Positions 17,587 through 26,626 of a DNA stretch of 64,000 nt are shown here, one piece after another. Positions within the stretch are counted from its first letter, which is position 1. The number at the start of each line of letters is the position of its first letter. The stretch is from Verrucomicrobia bacterium SCGC AAA164-E04 (lineage in GTDB: Bacteria; Verrucomicrobiota; Verrucomicrobiia; Limisphaerales; AAA164-E04): positions 52,481 through 116,480 of the forward strand of contig KB911990.1 in the NCBI GenBank assembly GCA_000383715.1, read 5' to 3'. The position numbers and the translations under genes were made by a program. The notes beneath the pieces were generated by a model, which worked only from the letters and a program-made list of their open reading frames with translations, did not search any database and was not told the DNA's origin.

Positions 17587-19148
17587 CTCAATTACCCTGG
17601 CTAAGTCTGATCATATGGATCCCACTGATTACAGGAATTCTGTTTTTATTCTTCAACACAGCAAAAAGCAAGACTGCCCGTCAGTTTGGAATGGTCGTCA
17701 GTTCCCTTGTTTCTGTAATTTCTACCATCCTGTGGGCAACAGCTACAACGGAAAATGCATTGGGCTCATATGCCGAGCGAGTGACATGGATTCCCACGCT
17801 GGGTGTGGACTATTCTCTCAGTATGGACGGGCTCAGCGGATTGATGGTATTGCTGACTGGATTGATCATGCCCTTCGCTTATGGCGCTTCCATGGGGTGT
17901 TTGAAAGCCTACAAAAATGAAACACGTTACTTCGGATGCCTTCTCATCATTCAAGGAAGCTTACTGGGAGTGTTCACTGCCACTAACTTTTTCCTTTGGT
18001 TTTGCTTCTATGAGATCAGTTTAGTCCCAGCGTTTTTCCTGATCAAAATATGGGGGTCCGCGGGTAAGGATCGTTCATCAATAAGATTTTTTGTATACTC
18101 CATGGCTGGAAGTATTGCACTCCTGCTGGGTTTCCTGGCACTTGCCGGCGCCACTGGTTCCTTTGAGTTTGATGAGATTGCTGCACAATCCAGCGCTGGT
18201 AACTTGGCGGATCTCATCGGTTCGAATTTGGGTTGGTTTGACATGCCTATCGGTTGGTTATGCGCCCTCATTTTCCTGCTTATTTTCGTTGGTCTAGCCG
18301 TCAAGGTACCATGGGTTCCCTTGCATGGCTGGTTACCAGAGACATATGATCACGCTCCCAGCCCCGTAACCATGGTCTTGACCGGCTTGATGTCCAAAAT
18401 GGGACTCTATGGACTGATCAGGATGGGGCTGCCCATGATGCCCTACGCTTTACCCAAATTACTAACGTCGCTTCTTGTGCTCACCGTTTTTGGTATTATT
18501 TATTCCGCTTTTGCCGCCATGGGACAGCGCAGTATCAAACGCATGTTTGCTTATTCGTCCATCAATCATCTGGGATATTGCATGCTGGGAATCCTTTCCC
18601 TTGGTGTGGTCACCAATGGGGACATGAACCTTGAAATCCAGAAATCATCGGTGCTGGGTGGTGTCATGCTGCAAATGTTTGCTCATGGAATCATTGCCTC
18701 AGTCCTCTTCTACTTTGTCAACGCCATGGAAAACAGGATTGGCAGGAAGATGCTGATTGATGAGCATGGAGGTCTCCGTAAAGTTGCACCGCTGATGGCT
18801 GGGACCATGGGACTGGCAGTGTTCGCATCCATCGGATTGCCTGGATTGAACGGTTTCGTAGGCGAGTTCCTGATTTTCAAAGGAGTATTTGCGCTTGTTC
18901 CCTGGGCTGCTTGCATGGCGGTAGCTGGTCTTCTCATCACTGCTGTTTTTCTACTCAGGTTCCTTCAAGTCGTTTTTCACGGCCAGGTCGGAGAATCAGC
19001 GGCTAAATTCAAGGATTTATCCTTGATGGATACCATTCTCGTATCTCCTTTTATTGTCATCATGGTCATTCTTGGATTTTTCCCTCATTTACTGCTGAGC
19101 GGATTGAATCCAGTCATCAACAATATTATCAGAGCAATGCAATTCTAG
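17583..19148 (+). CDS. nuoM: Complex I subunit NuoM, first copy
   Basis: 521 residues, about 14 membrane helices. It belongs to the Mrp-antiporter-like pump family. FYEISLVPAFFLIKIWGS near residue 142 has the conserved helix-5 glutamate, and AVKVPWVPLHGWLPETY near 238 has the helix-7 lysine; the following helix has SKMGLYG with a further lysine. It is thus a complete pump subunit. The gene overlaps nuoL and is followed after two bases by a second nuoM. Confidence 0.94.
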   Translation: MTQLPWLSLIIWIPLITGILFLFFNTAKSKTARQFGMVVSSLVSVISTILWATATTENALGSYAERVTWIPTLGVDYSLSMDGLSGLMVLLTGLIMPFAYGASMGCLKAYKNETRYFGCLLIIQGSLLGVFTATNFFLWFCFYEISLVPAFFLIKIWGSAGKDRSSIRFFVYSMAGSIALLLGFLALAGATGSFEFDEIAAQSSAGNLADLIGSNLGWFDMPIGWLCALIFLLIFVGLAVKVPWVPLHGWLPETYDHAPSPVTMVLTGLMSKMGLYGLIRMGLPMMPYALPKLLTSLLVLTVFGIIYSAFAAMGQRSIKRMFAYSSINHLGYCMLGILSLGVVTNGDMNLEIQKSSVLGGVMLQMFAHGIIASVLFYFVNAMENRIGRKMLIDEHGGLRKVAPLMAGTMGLAVFASIGLPGLNGFVGEFLIFKGVFALVPWAACMAVAGLLITAVFLLRFLQVVFHGQVGESAAKFKDLSLMDTILVSPFIVIMVILGFFPHLLLSGLNPVINNIIRAMQF

Positions 19149-19150
19149 TT

Positions 19151-20644
19151 ATGCTGGGCTGGACCGTTTACATTTCATTTATAAGCGCCCTGGGCTGTTT
19201 CCTGTGCCCGTCAAAGCGTCCTGACCTCAGCCGACATCTAGCGCTCTTTGCTACAGTCATTTCTGCCTTCGTTGCGCTTTTCTGCGCTGCGTCCTACACC
19301 CCTATCGATGGCAATCCGGTGGTGGATGTCACCAAATGGAATTGGATCCCCTCATTAGGAATATCCTATTATCTGGCTGCTGATGGAATCAGCATTGTCA
19401 TGGTAGTTTTGACTGGAATTGCTTCAGTCGCCGCTGTCCTTTTCTCGTGGAATATAGAAGATAGAGCAAACGAGTTCTTTGGGTTTTTCCTTATACTGAT
19501 TGGTGGAGTCTATGGAGTCTTTATCAGCTTCGATCTTTTTCTACTGTTTGTATTCTACGAGATAGCCATTATTCCGAAATACTTCCTGATCGCAATATGG
19601 GGATCCACAAAAAAGTCCTATGGAGCGATGAAGCTGGTGTTGTACAGCTTTGCAGGAAGTTCCATGGCTCTGATAGGTATTATGGGGGCATTTATTGTTT
19701 CAGGGGGTGTTTCTTTTGACTTAAATCAATTGATCCTTCACCCCTACACTCCCGAGTTTCAGGAATGGGCTTTTCCGGTTACTTTTATTGGATTCGTCAT
19801 TCTGGCTGGACTTTGGCCATTTCATACCTGGGCTCCCACCGGCCATGTTGCCGCGCCAACCGGTGCATCCATGTTGCTTGCAGGGGTCGTCATGAAACTT
19901 GGTGCATACGGAGCTTTGAGAGTTCCCATGACACTTTTCCCGATGGGCGCTGCCATGTGGCGCGAGGAATTGGCTTTATTGGCTGGCATTGGTATTGTAG
20001 CGGGTGCTCTTGTAGCGCTGGTGCAGAATGACTTTAAGTTTATCATTGGATATTCCAGTGTCAGCCACATGGGGTTTGTGCTGCTGGGATTGTTGGCGAC
20101 AACCGAAACGGGGCTCAATGGCGCAGTTTTACAGATGTTTTCCCATGGTATACTGGCAGGATTGCTGTTCGCAGTCGTCGGACGCATGATCTACTCTCGA
20201 ACTCACACGAGGGATATCAACAAGCTCGCAACGATGCAACTCGGCAGACAGTTTCCGTTTACCGCTGCCGTCTTTCTTCTCGCCTCGCTTGCATCAGTGG
20301 GTTTGCCTGGTTTCAGCGGGTTTGTAGCAGAGCTTCATGTAATCACTGGCGCATGGGCCTCTTATTCTTACCTTGCGTTGATGGCAGGAACTGGCGTTGT
20401 TATCGGAGTTGCCTACTCAATGCGAGCGTTGATCCGTGTTTTCTGGAGCGTTGATTCCGACTCCAATAGACCATTGCAAACAACTCTCCCCGGATTAACA
20501 ATCCAGGAAAAAGCTGGAGCAACCTTGTTAATCATTACAAGTCTCGTAGTTGGCATTTATCCAAGATTGTTGTTGGATATTATTGCACCCAGTCTGCAAT
20601 CACCCCTTTTGAAACCCCTGCTGGATCAAGGAAACACGCTGTAA
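19151..20644 (+). CDS. Complex I subunit NuoM, second copy (divergent)
   Basis: 497 residues, about 14 helices, same family as the gene before it but not a recent duplicate. The helix-5 glutamate is kept in FYEIAIIPKYFLIAIWGS near residue 136. At the helix-7 position the sequence reads ILAGLWPFHTWAPTGH, so the lysine of the AVK.P motif is missing and the LPDAH motif is altered; the helix-8 lysine (VMKLGAYG) remains. A second NuoM in the operon is the defining mark of so-called 2M complex I, thought to pump more protons per electron pair. Whether this copy pumps normally is open. Confidence 0.92.
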   Translation: MLGWTVYISFISALGCFLCPSKRPDLSRHLALFATVISAFVALFCAASYTPIDGNPVVDVTKWNWIPSLGISYYLAADGISIVMVVLTGIASVAAVLFSWNIEDRANEFFGFFLILIGGVYGVFISFDLFLLFVFYEIAIIPKYFLIAIWGSTKKSYGAMKLVLYSFAGSSMALIGIMGAFIVSGGVSFDLNQLILHPYTPEFQEWAFPVTFIGFVILAGLWPFHTWAPTGHVAAPTGASMLLAGVVMKLGAYGALRVPMTLFPMGAAMWREELALLAGIGIVAGALVALVQNDFKFIIGYSSVSHMGFVLLGLLATTETGLNGAVLQMFSHGILAGLLFAVVGRMIYSRTHTRDINKLATMQLGRQFPFTAAVFLLASLASVGLPGFSGFVAELHVITGAWASYSYLALMAGTGVVIGVAYSMRALIRVFWSVDSDSNRPLQTTLPGLTIQEKAGATLLIITSLVVGIYPRLLLDIIAPSLQSPLLKPLLDQGNTL

Positions 20645-20651
20645 TTAAATC

Positions 20652-22154
20652 ATGGAACCATTGATTCATACGACGACCTATGGAGACATTCTCAGACTGA
20701 CAGGTCCAGAGTGGATACTTGTCATCACGGCTCTGGTCGTGTTGGCGGCGTCATTCATTCGATCGACTACATCATCGGCGCCCTGTTCCACACGAACATT
20801 GACCTGGATTTCTTTAGCAGGCACGGTGCTCGCCGGTGGAGTGCTTCTTTTCAATCAACCACTGGGTATCGTCAAAGGAGACGTTTTCTTCGTGAGCGAG
20901 GGTACTCGATGGGTGAAGCTGGGAATTCTGTTACTGGCTGCTCTTTCTTTATGGCTCCATCTGGGCACGGAGAAAAGATTGAACCATCAAGGCGAGTTTC
21001 ATGCTCTGCTGTTGTTTGCCGTGGTGGGTATGTTGCTACTGGTTGGAGCGGATCATTTGATTCTGGTTTTTATTGCGCTCGAATTAACTGCACTTTCTCT
21101 CTACGTCTTGACTGGTTTTGAAAAAAACAAATCCATCAGTTCACAGACAGCCTATAAGTATTTCTTGATCGGGAGTGTTTCAGCTGCCCTCCTTCTTTAT
21201 GGATTCAGCTTGATTTATGGCGTCTCAGGACACATGCACCTGACGGATATCCAATTGGCCATCGCATCGAAACCTGCCGACTCCTTGCTTGCTCTAGGGC
21301 TTGTGATGGCTTTGGCCGGGTTTGGTTTTAAGATTGCAGCAGCTCCTTTTCATATGTGGGCCCCGGATGTATACCAAACGGCACCTACCCCTGTTTCCAG
21401 TTTAATCGCCTCTGCATCGAAAGTAGCGGGATTTTTCGTTCTTGGACGTTTTCTTTGGGGAGGTTTCGCTGGGCATGCAGGCTCCATCCAGTGGACAAAT
21501 TGGACTTCCGGTTGGCTACCCATGCTTGGATTACTCGCATGCCTTTCAATGTTGATAGGAAATTTATCCGCATTGAAGCAAATGAACTTGAGAAGGTTGC
21601 TGGCATATTCTGCCGTGGCGCACTCAGGCTATGCATTGCTGGGAATCACCTCCCCTGAACCTTTGGGGCCCAGTTCCGTATCTTTTTACATGCTCACTTA
21701 CGGTATCTCAATCGTCGGAATGTTCGGTCTTTTGCAGATCCTTGACCAGAATGGTGGAGCGGGTGATTTTAAGTCACTGGAAGGTTTAAGGTTCAAATCA
21801 GGTTGGATGGCGGCCTGTTTAATGATCCTGATTTTATCCATGGCAGGCATTCCTCCCATGGTGGGTTTTCTGGCTAAGTTCAACTTATTCATCGCTGCAC
21901 TTAAAGGATCAACTGAACCCATGGGTTTGATTCTGCTGGTTGTCCTGGCGCTGGGAGCCAGTGCAGTCTCTCTTTATTATTACCTGAAAATCCTCAAAAC
22001 AGCCTTCTGCACTGACCAAGCAGAAGGCGATCAATCCATCCAAATCAATACTTACCAATTTACGCTCGTCAGCTTCACCGTGATAGGAGTGATTATCCTT
22101 GGTCTTTTCCCTGGACCCATCCTGTCACGCCTGACGCATGCCATCGGTATCTAG
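20652..22154 (+). CDS. nuoN: Complex I subunit NuoN
   Basis: 500 residues, about 14 membrane helices; the pump nearest NuoK. ALELTALSLYVLTGF near residue 140 has the helix-5 acidic residue, and GFGFKIAAAPFHMWAPDVY near 221 has the helix-7 lysine in the NuoN-specific FK.A..PFH context. MNLRRLLAYSAVAHSGY near 311 is the conserved helix-9/10 loop. It starts seven bases after the second nuoM and is the last gene of the operon. Confidence 0.95.
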   Translation: MEPLIHTTTYGDILRLTGPEWILVITALVVLAASFIRSTTSSAPCSTRTLTWISLAGTVLAGGVLLFNQPLGIVKGDVFFVSEGTRWVKLGILLLAALSLWLHLGTEKRLNHQGEFHALLLFAVVGMLLLVGADHLILVFIALELTALSLYVLTGFEKNKSISSQTAYKYFLIGSVSAALLLYGFSLIYGVSGHMHLTDIQLAIASKPADSLLALGLVMALAGFGFKIAAAPFHMWAPDVYQTAPTPVSSLIASASKVAGFFVLGRFLWGGFAGHAGSIQWTNWTSGWLPMLGLLACLSMLIGNLSALKQMNLRRLLAYSAVAHSGYALLGITSPEPLGPSSVSFYMLTYGISIVGMFGLLQILDQNGGAGDFKSLEGLRFKSGWMAACLMILILSMAGIPPMVGFLAKFNLFIAALKGSTEPMGLILLVVLALGASAVSLYYYLKILKTAFCTDQAEGDQSIQINTYQFTLVSFTVIGVIILGLFPGPILSRLTHAIGI

Positions 22155-22188
22155 CATTTAGTGCCGTCCATGGCATAGATAAATGCTA
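22152..22188 (+). terminator. Possible hairpin at the end of the nuo operon
   Basis: TAGCATTTA (22152-22160) pairs with TAAATGCTA (22180-22188), and GTGCC/GGCAT inside can extend the stem. It includes the nuoN stop codon. No U-run follows, so it may be a stability element or a Rho-associated structure rather than an intrinsic terminator. Confidence 0.35.
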
Positions 22189-22313
22189 TTGGGAATTAAG
22201 GGGGAAGTCCTGATTAGAGCATCTGACCATCAGGTTGGCGATCGGATATTCTAAAGGAAAACCGTAGGCTTGTCACATGGGCCACGCAATGCCCATACTT
22301 AACACAATCAGTC

Positions 22314-23711
22314 ATGAAAAAGCTTTCATCTCAGTTTTATTATCGTTTCAAAAACAATTGCATTTTCCCATTCATCCAATCGGCAATTTGCTTAGGTCTC
22401 CTTGCATCTCCATTTTCCGCAGTCAGTTTAGAGGCCAGAAAACCGAATGTCATTCTCATTTATACGGATGATCAAGGGAGCATCGATTTGAATTGTTACG
22501 GAGCAAAGGATTTGTATACACCTCACTTGGATCAGCTTGCCAAAAAAGGTATCAAGTTCTCTCAATTCTATTCAGCAGCTCCAGTTTGTTCTCCCTCAAG
22601 GGCCGCCGTTCTGACAGGTCGTTTTCCTCAACATGCCGGTGTGCCAGGAAACGTCAGTTCAGCGCAAGGACACGTGGGAATGCCATCGAGCCAGACTACG
22701 ATTGCGGAAATGATGAAATCTGCTGGGTATGCAACCGCGCATATTGGCAAGTGGCATCTTGGTTACACCCCGGATACCATGCCGAACGGACAAGGCTTTG
22801 ACACTTCCTTCGGGCATATGGGCGGCTGTATCGACAACTGGTCGCACTTTTTTTATTGGAATGGACCCAATCGCCACGACTTGTGGAGAAACGGGGAAGA
22901 GATCTGGGAAGATGGACAATTTTTCCCAGACTTGATGGTGCGAGAAACGGACGAGTTCATCTCTCAAAACAAGGAAAAACCATTTTTCATTTATTGGGCG
23001 ATTAACGTGCCTCATTATCCATTGCAAGGTACGGAAGGATGGAGGACATTTTACGAACACCTGCCCGAACCTCGAAAAATGTATGCTGCATTTGTTTCGA
23101 CGATGGACGAAAAAATTGGCGAAGTTATCAAATCTGTGGATCGACATGGATTAACCAGGGACACCATCATCATATTCCAATCAGATCACGGTCACTCGAC
23201 TGAAGTCCGTACTTTTGGAGGTGGTGGTGATGCTGGGCCTTACAGAGGAGCGAAGTTCAGTTTATTCGAGGGAGGAATCCGCGTTCCAGCAATCATCAGT
23301 TGGCCCGGTCACGTGAAGGAAGATCTTACCCGCAATCAACTCGCAACCTCCATCGACTGGTTTCCTACTATTGCTGATCTTTGTGACATACCACTTCCAG
23401 CCACCTCCATAGATGGAGCAAGTTTAACCCCTATCCTGCAATCCAGCGATGCTCCGGGATCACATGCAACCTTTCATTGGCAAACCGGCAACCGGAACAA
23501 GCCTCAGTGGGCAGTCAGAGAAGGGAACTGGAAGCTTCTGGGCAATCCAAATGATACGAGCAACAAGGCCCCCATTCAAGATGGAGACAAGTGGTATTTG
23601 GTAAATCTGCAAAAAGACGTTGGTGAAATGAACAACGTAGCATCTGATCACCCTGATATCGTAAGGAAACTTTCAAAATTACATCAAGACTGGGCCATAC
23701 AGTGGAAATAA
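22314..23711 (+). CDS. Secreted type I sulfatase
   Basis: 465 residues. A signal peptide with a long polar n-region (hydrophobic core about residues 18-38) is followed by the sulfatase core: NVILIYTDDQG at 45-55 with the metal-binding Asp52-Asp53, and VCSPSRAAVLTG at 91-102, the C-x-P-S-R signature whose Cys92 becomes formylglycine. HIGKWHLG near residue 142 and QSDHGHSTE near 290 supply further active-site residues. It hydrolyses sulfate esters, probably from algal or animal polysaccharide, in the periplasm or outside. No formylglycine-generating enzyme gene is in the window. Convergent with the MFS gene at 23755. Confidence 0.92.
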   Translation: MKKLSSQFYYRFKNNCIFPFIQSAICLGLLASPFSAVSLEARKPNVILIYTDDQGSIDLNCYGAKDLYTPHLDQLAKKGIKFSQFYSAAPVCSPSRAAVLTGRFPQHAGVPGNVSSAQGHVGMPSSQTTIAEMMKSAGYATAHIGKWHLGYTPDTMPNGQGFDTSFGHMGGCIDNWSHFFYWNGPNRHDLWRNGEEIWEDGQFFPDLMVRETDEFISQNKEKPFFIYWAINVPHYPLQGTEGWRTFYEHLPEPRKMYAAFVSTMDEKIGEVIKSVDRHGLTRDTIIIFQSDHGHSTEVRTFGGGGDAGPYRGAKFSLFEGGIRVPAIISWPGHVKEDLTRNQLATSIDWFPTIADLCDIPLPATSIDGASLTPILQSSDAPGSHATFHWQTGNRNKPQWAVREGNWKLLGNPNDTSNKAPIQDGDKWYLVNLQKDVGEMNNVASDHPDIVRKLSKLHQDWAIQWK

Positions 23712-23754
23712 ACACTGCCCTGGCGAGCAGGTGGTAAAAGAGCACAACGGAAGT

Positions 23755-25074
23755 TTATGTGCGAAACCGGTTTTGCACCACAGCCCAAGCAAAGAAGCAC
23801 ATCCCTATGAGACACCCCATAGTGATTGCAATGGGTGCATGCAACCATTTGGCTAGTGCACCTGATATAAAATTGCCAAATGGGCTCAACCCTATGAAAC
23901 AGAAGGAGTAAATCCCCATAACCCGGCCACGCAATGAATCCGAGACATGGCTCTGTACAAGCGTGTTCGATGTTGCAAAGAAGATAATCATCCCCCAGCC
24001 GGCGAAGACAAGTATAGCGCTTGATAATAGTCCATTTCGACTCCAGGCAAAAAGTATCATAGAAACCAGAAAGACTCCCAATCCAATCAAGGATAAACGG
24101 CTGCGATTAACTTGATTCCCAGTAGCAGCAAGGGTGAATGACCCCACGAGCGCCCCAATGCCGTTGGCTGTCAACAACCATCCAAAACCTTCAGGTCCAA
24201 TCTTAAGAATGTCCTTGGCAAAAACAGGCATCAGAGCAATGTAAGCCATACCAAACAGGCTCATCATGGATACAAGTATAAAGACAACCCTGACTTCACT
24301 ATGCTTCCAGATCCAACGTAAAGCCTCGCCTGTGACCGTCCTTACATTGCGTTTATCCGCCTGATTGGCTTTCAGCGGCAGTCGCATGATCAAATACCCC
24401 ACGATAACAGCAGCATACGAAAAAGCATTGATTAAAAAACAAGCTGCCACGCTGATTCGGCTCAATATGATACCAGCAATCGCTGGCCCGATGATACGCG
24501 CTGAATTGAAAACGGAAGAATTCAATGCAATCGCGTTGGTCAAATCCTTCTTTCCAACCATATCGACGACAAAGCTTTGACGCGCAGGAATGTCAAAGGC
24601 GTTCGTTACCCCAAGTCCAAAAGCGATCATACCCACCTGCCAGACACGAATGTCTTCTTGCGATGCCAGAAGGTAAAGAATCACTGATAGCACCAAAGCG
24701 AAGCATTGAGTCACCACAAGAATGCTGCGTTTTTCAAACCGATCAGCAAGAACACCTCCGTAGAACGTAAACAAAGTAACTGGAATGGTGTGCAGAAATC
24801 GCATGACACCCAAAGCAAGCGGCGAACGAGTGATTTCGTAAATCAGCCACGCTTCGGCAACCATCTGCATCCAGGTACCTGTCAGTGAGATAATTTGGCC
24901 AAAGAAAAATATCCTGTAGTTTCTGTGCTGCAGTGAGGCCAGCATGGCCGCCCGTGAAACCGGGCCTGCAGGCATACGCTTTGGTTGCTCCAATGCATCA
25001 CCGGGAACGGAAGTAATTTCCGCTTTTCTTGATGATTTGTGATCGGGCATTTCACTCATGCACAAGTTAACCAA
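23755..25074 (-). CDS. MFS exporter (MFS_3/enterobactin-exporter-like)
   Basis: 439 residues. A 45-residue hydrophilic N-terminus is followed by about 12 membrane helices. NYRIFFFGQIISLTGTWMQMVAEAWLIY near residues 52-79 (quoted in part: GQIISLTGTWMQMVAEAWL) is characteristic of the MFS_3 group of drug and siderophore exporters, and GVLADRFEKRS is the loop 2-3 motif of the major facilitator superfamily. Substrate unknown. It stands alone between two plus-strand genes. ATG codons at residue 6 and 9 (MSEMPDHKSS) are alternative starts. Confidence 0.85.
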   Translation of the reverse strand: MVNLCMSEMPDHKSSRKAEITSVPGDALEQPKRMPAGPVSRAAMLASLQHRNYRIFFFGQIISLTGTWMQMVAEAWLIYEITRSPLALGVMRFLHTIPVTLFTFYGGVLADRFEKRSILVVTQCFALVLSVILYLLASQEDIRVWQVGMIAFGLGVTNAFDIPARQSFVVDMVGKKDLTNAIALNSSVFNSARIIGPAIAGIILSRISVAACFLINAFSYAAVIVGYLIMRLPLKANQADKRNVRTVTGEALRWIWKHSEVRVVFILVSMMSLFGMAYIALMPVFAKDILKIGPEGFGWLLTANGIGALVGSFTLAATGNQVNRSRLSLIGLGVFLVSMILFAWSRNGLLSSAILVFAGWGMIIFFATSNTLVQSHVSDSLRGRVMGIYSFCFIGLSPFGNFISGALAKWLHAPIAITMGCLIGMCFFAWAVVQNRFRT

Positions 25075-25210
25075 TCAAACCCGCAGCGAGGTAGCAATCC
25101 CTAAAGCATAATCAGGCTGAATTGTTTCTCATGGACTGTGGTCTGAAGACAGCTTGGTTACATTTGAGAGATCGCCATATCATGAGATTGTGTGATAAGG
25201 TTTCCCATAC

Positions 25211-26626
25211 ATGGATCAAGTAATGCCCATTCCAAACGCGGTAATGAAACTGCTGGATTTACTTCCTGAAAATGCCACCCCCTACCTGGTCGGCGGTTGT
25301 GTGCGCGATTGGCTTCTTGGCATTGCCATCAAAGATTTCGATATCGAGGTATTTAATATTTCCATGGACAAGTTGATCCGAATCCTTTCAAAACACGGGC
25401 GTACGGATACGGTTGGGCGTTCGTTTGGTGTGATTAAATGGACTCCTTGCAAAGGCGAAACATACGACATTGCCATTCCTCGCAAGGAAACTAAAACTGG
25501 CGATGGTCACCAAGGATTTGATATTGAAACAGACCCCCAGCTTGATCCCAGAATTGCTGCTTCTCGTCGTGATTATACGATTAATTCGATCATGTACGAT
25601 CTCAGAAAACATGCGATTATAGATGCATTCGGAGGCCAGAGTGATTTAGAAAACAGACGATTGAAGCATACATCGGATGCATTTTCAGAGGATCCGTTGC
25701 GCGTCATGCGAGGGGTACAATTTGCAGCTAGGTTTGGGATGTGTGGCGATCCAGCCACATTGGAACTCTGCAGATCCATACGCAACCAATTCAACCAGCT
25801 ACCCCCGGAACGCTTGTGGAATGAGTGGTATAAATGGGCGAGTCAAAGTCGATTCCCATCAAAAGGCCTGCAGTTTCTCGCAGACTCCGGATGGTTGGAA
25901 AACTTTCCTGAACTCGCAGCCTTGCGCCATACGCCTCAGGACCCTGAGTGGCATCCAGAGGGAAATGTCTGGAATCACACAAATCATTGTTGCGATTCGC
26001 TAGCCGGAGAGTTCGACTGGATATCAGCGACTTCTCCAGAGGACCGGGCAGTATGGATGTTTGCTGTTCTTTTGCATGATATCGGCAAACCCGACACAAC
26101 CGAAAGGACAATGAGGAAGGGAATAGAAAGAATCGTATCGCCCGGCCATGACAAAATCGGAGCAAAGATAGCCGATCTGTTCCTGAAAAAGCTTAAAGCT
26201 CCCAACATACTGAGAGCAAGGGTATGCCCGCTTGTATCGGAACATATGATCCATCTGCAAACGATCACGAATCGAGCAGTCCGCCGCCTCTCGAAACGAT
26301 TGGAACCCGAATCCATTCCATCGCTATGTCTTGTCATGGCCGCCGACGCAATGGGTCGCCCCCCCCTTGAACCCAATATCCCGAAATTCATCGAACAACT
26401 CCGCATTCAAGCGGCAGAACTGGAAGTTCTGACAAAAGCCCCCATTCCATTTCTCCGAGGAAATGACCTGATTGAGATGGGGCTTCCTTCCGGCAAGGAA
26501 ATAGGCGCCCTGCTCCATCAAGCCTATGAACTGCAAATCGAAGGAGAATTAGAAGACCGCTCGCAAGCGCTCCAATGGGCACGTCAATGCATCAGCCCGC
26601 GAAGAGCATACACAGCCAATCAATGA
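25211..26626 (+). CDS. cca: CCA tRNA nucleotidyltransferase / poly(A) polymerase family with HD domain
   Basis: 471 residues. YLVGGCVRDWLLG at 25-37 and the DFD metal-binding pair at 42-44 mark the class II nucleotidyltransferase head, with RRDYTINSIMYD at 119-130 and DPLRVMRGVQFAARF at 161-175 as the neck motifs. An HD phosphohydrolase motif, HDIGKP, is at 289-294. The enzyme adds or repairs CCA at tRNA 3' ends. A run of eight C at 26359-26366 is in frame (GRPPLEP). The stop overlaps the next start (ATGA), making a cca-phzF-yhcH transcript. Confidence 0.9.
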   Translation: MDQVMPIPNAVMKLLDLLPENATPYLVGGCVRDWLLGIAIKDFDIEVFNISMDKLIRILSKHGRTDTVGRSFGVIKWTPCKGETYDIAIPRKETKTGDGHQGFDIETDPQLDPRIAASRRDYTINSIMYDLRKHAIIDAFGGQSDLENRRLKHTSDAFSEDPLRVMRGVQFAARFGMCGDPATLELCRSIRNQFNQLPPERLWNEWYKWASQSRFPSKGLQFLADSGWLENFPELAALRHTPQDPEWHPEGNVWNHTNHCCDSLAGEFDWISATSPEDRAVWMFAVLLHDIGKPDTTERTMRKGIERIVSPGHDKIGAKIADLFLKKLKAPNILRARVCPLVSEHMIHLQTITNRAVRRLSKRLEPESIPSLCLVMAADAMGRPPLEPNIPKFIEQLRIQAAELEVLTKAPIPFLRGNDLIEMGLPSGKEIGALLHQAYELQIEGELEDRSQALQWARQCISPRRAYTANQ

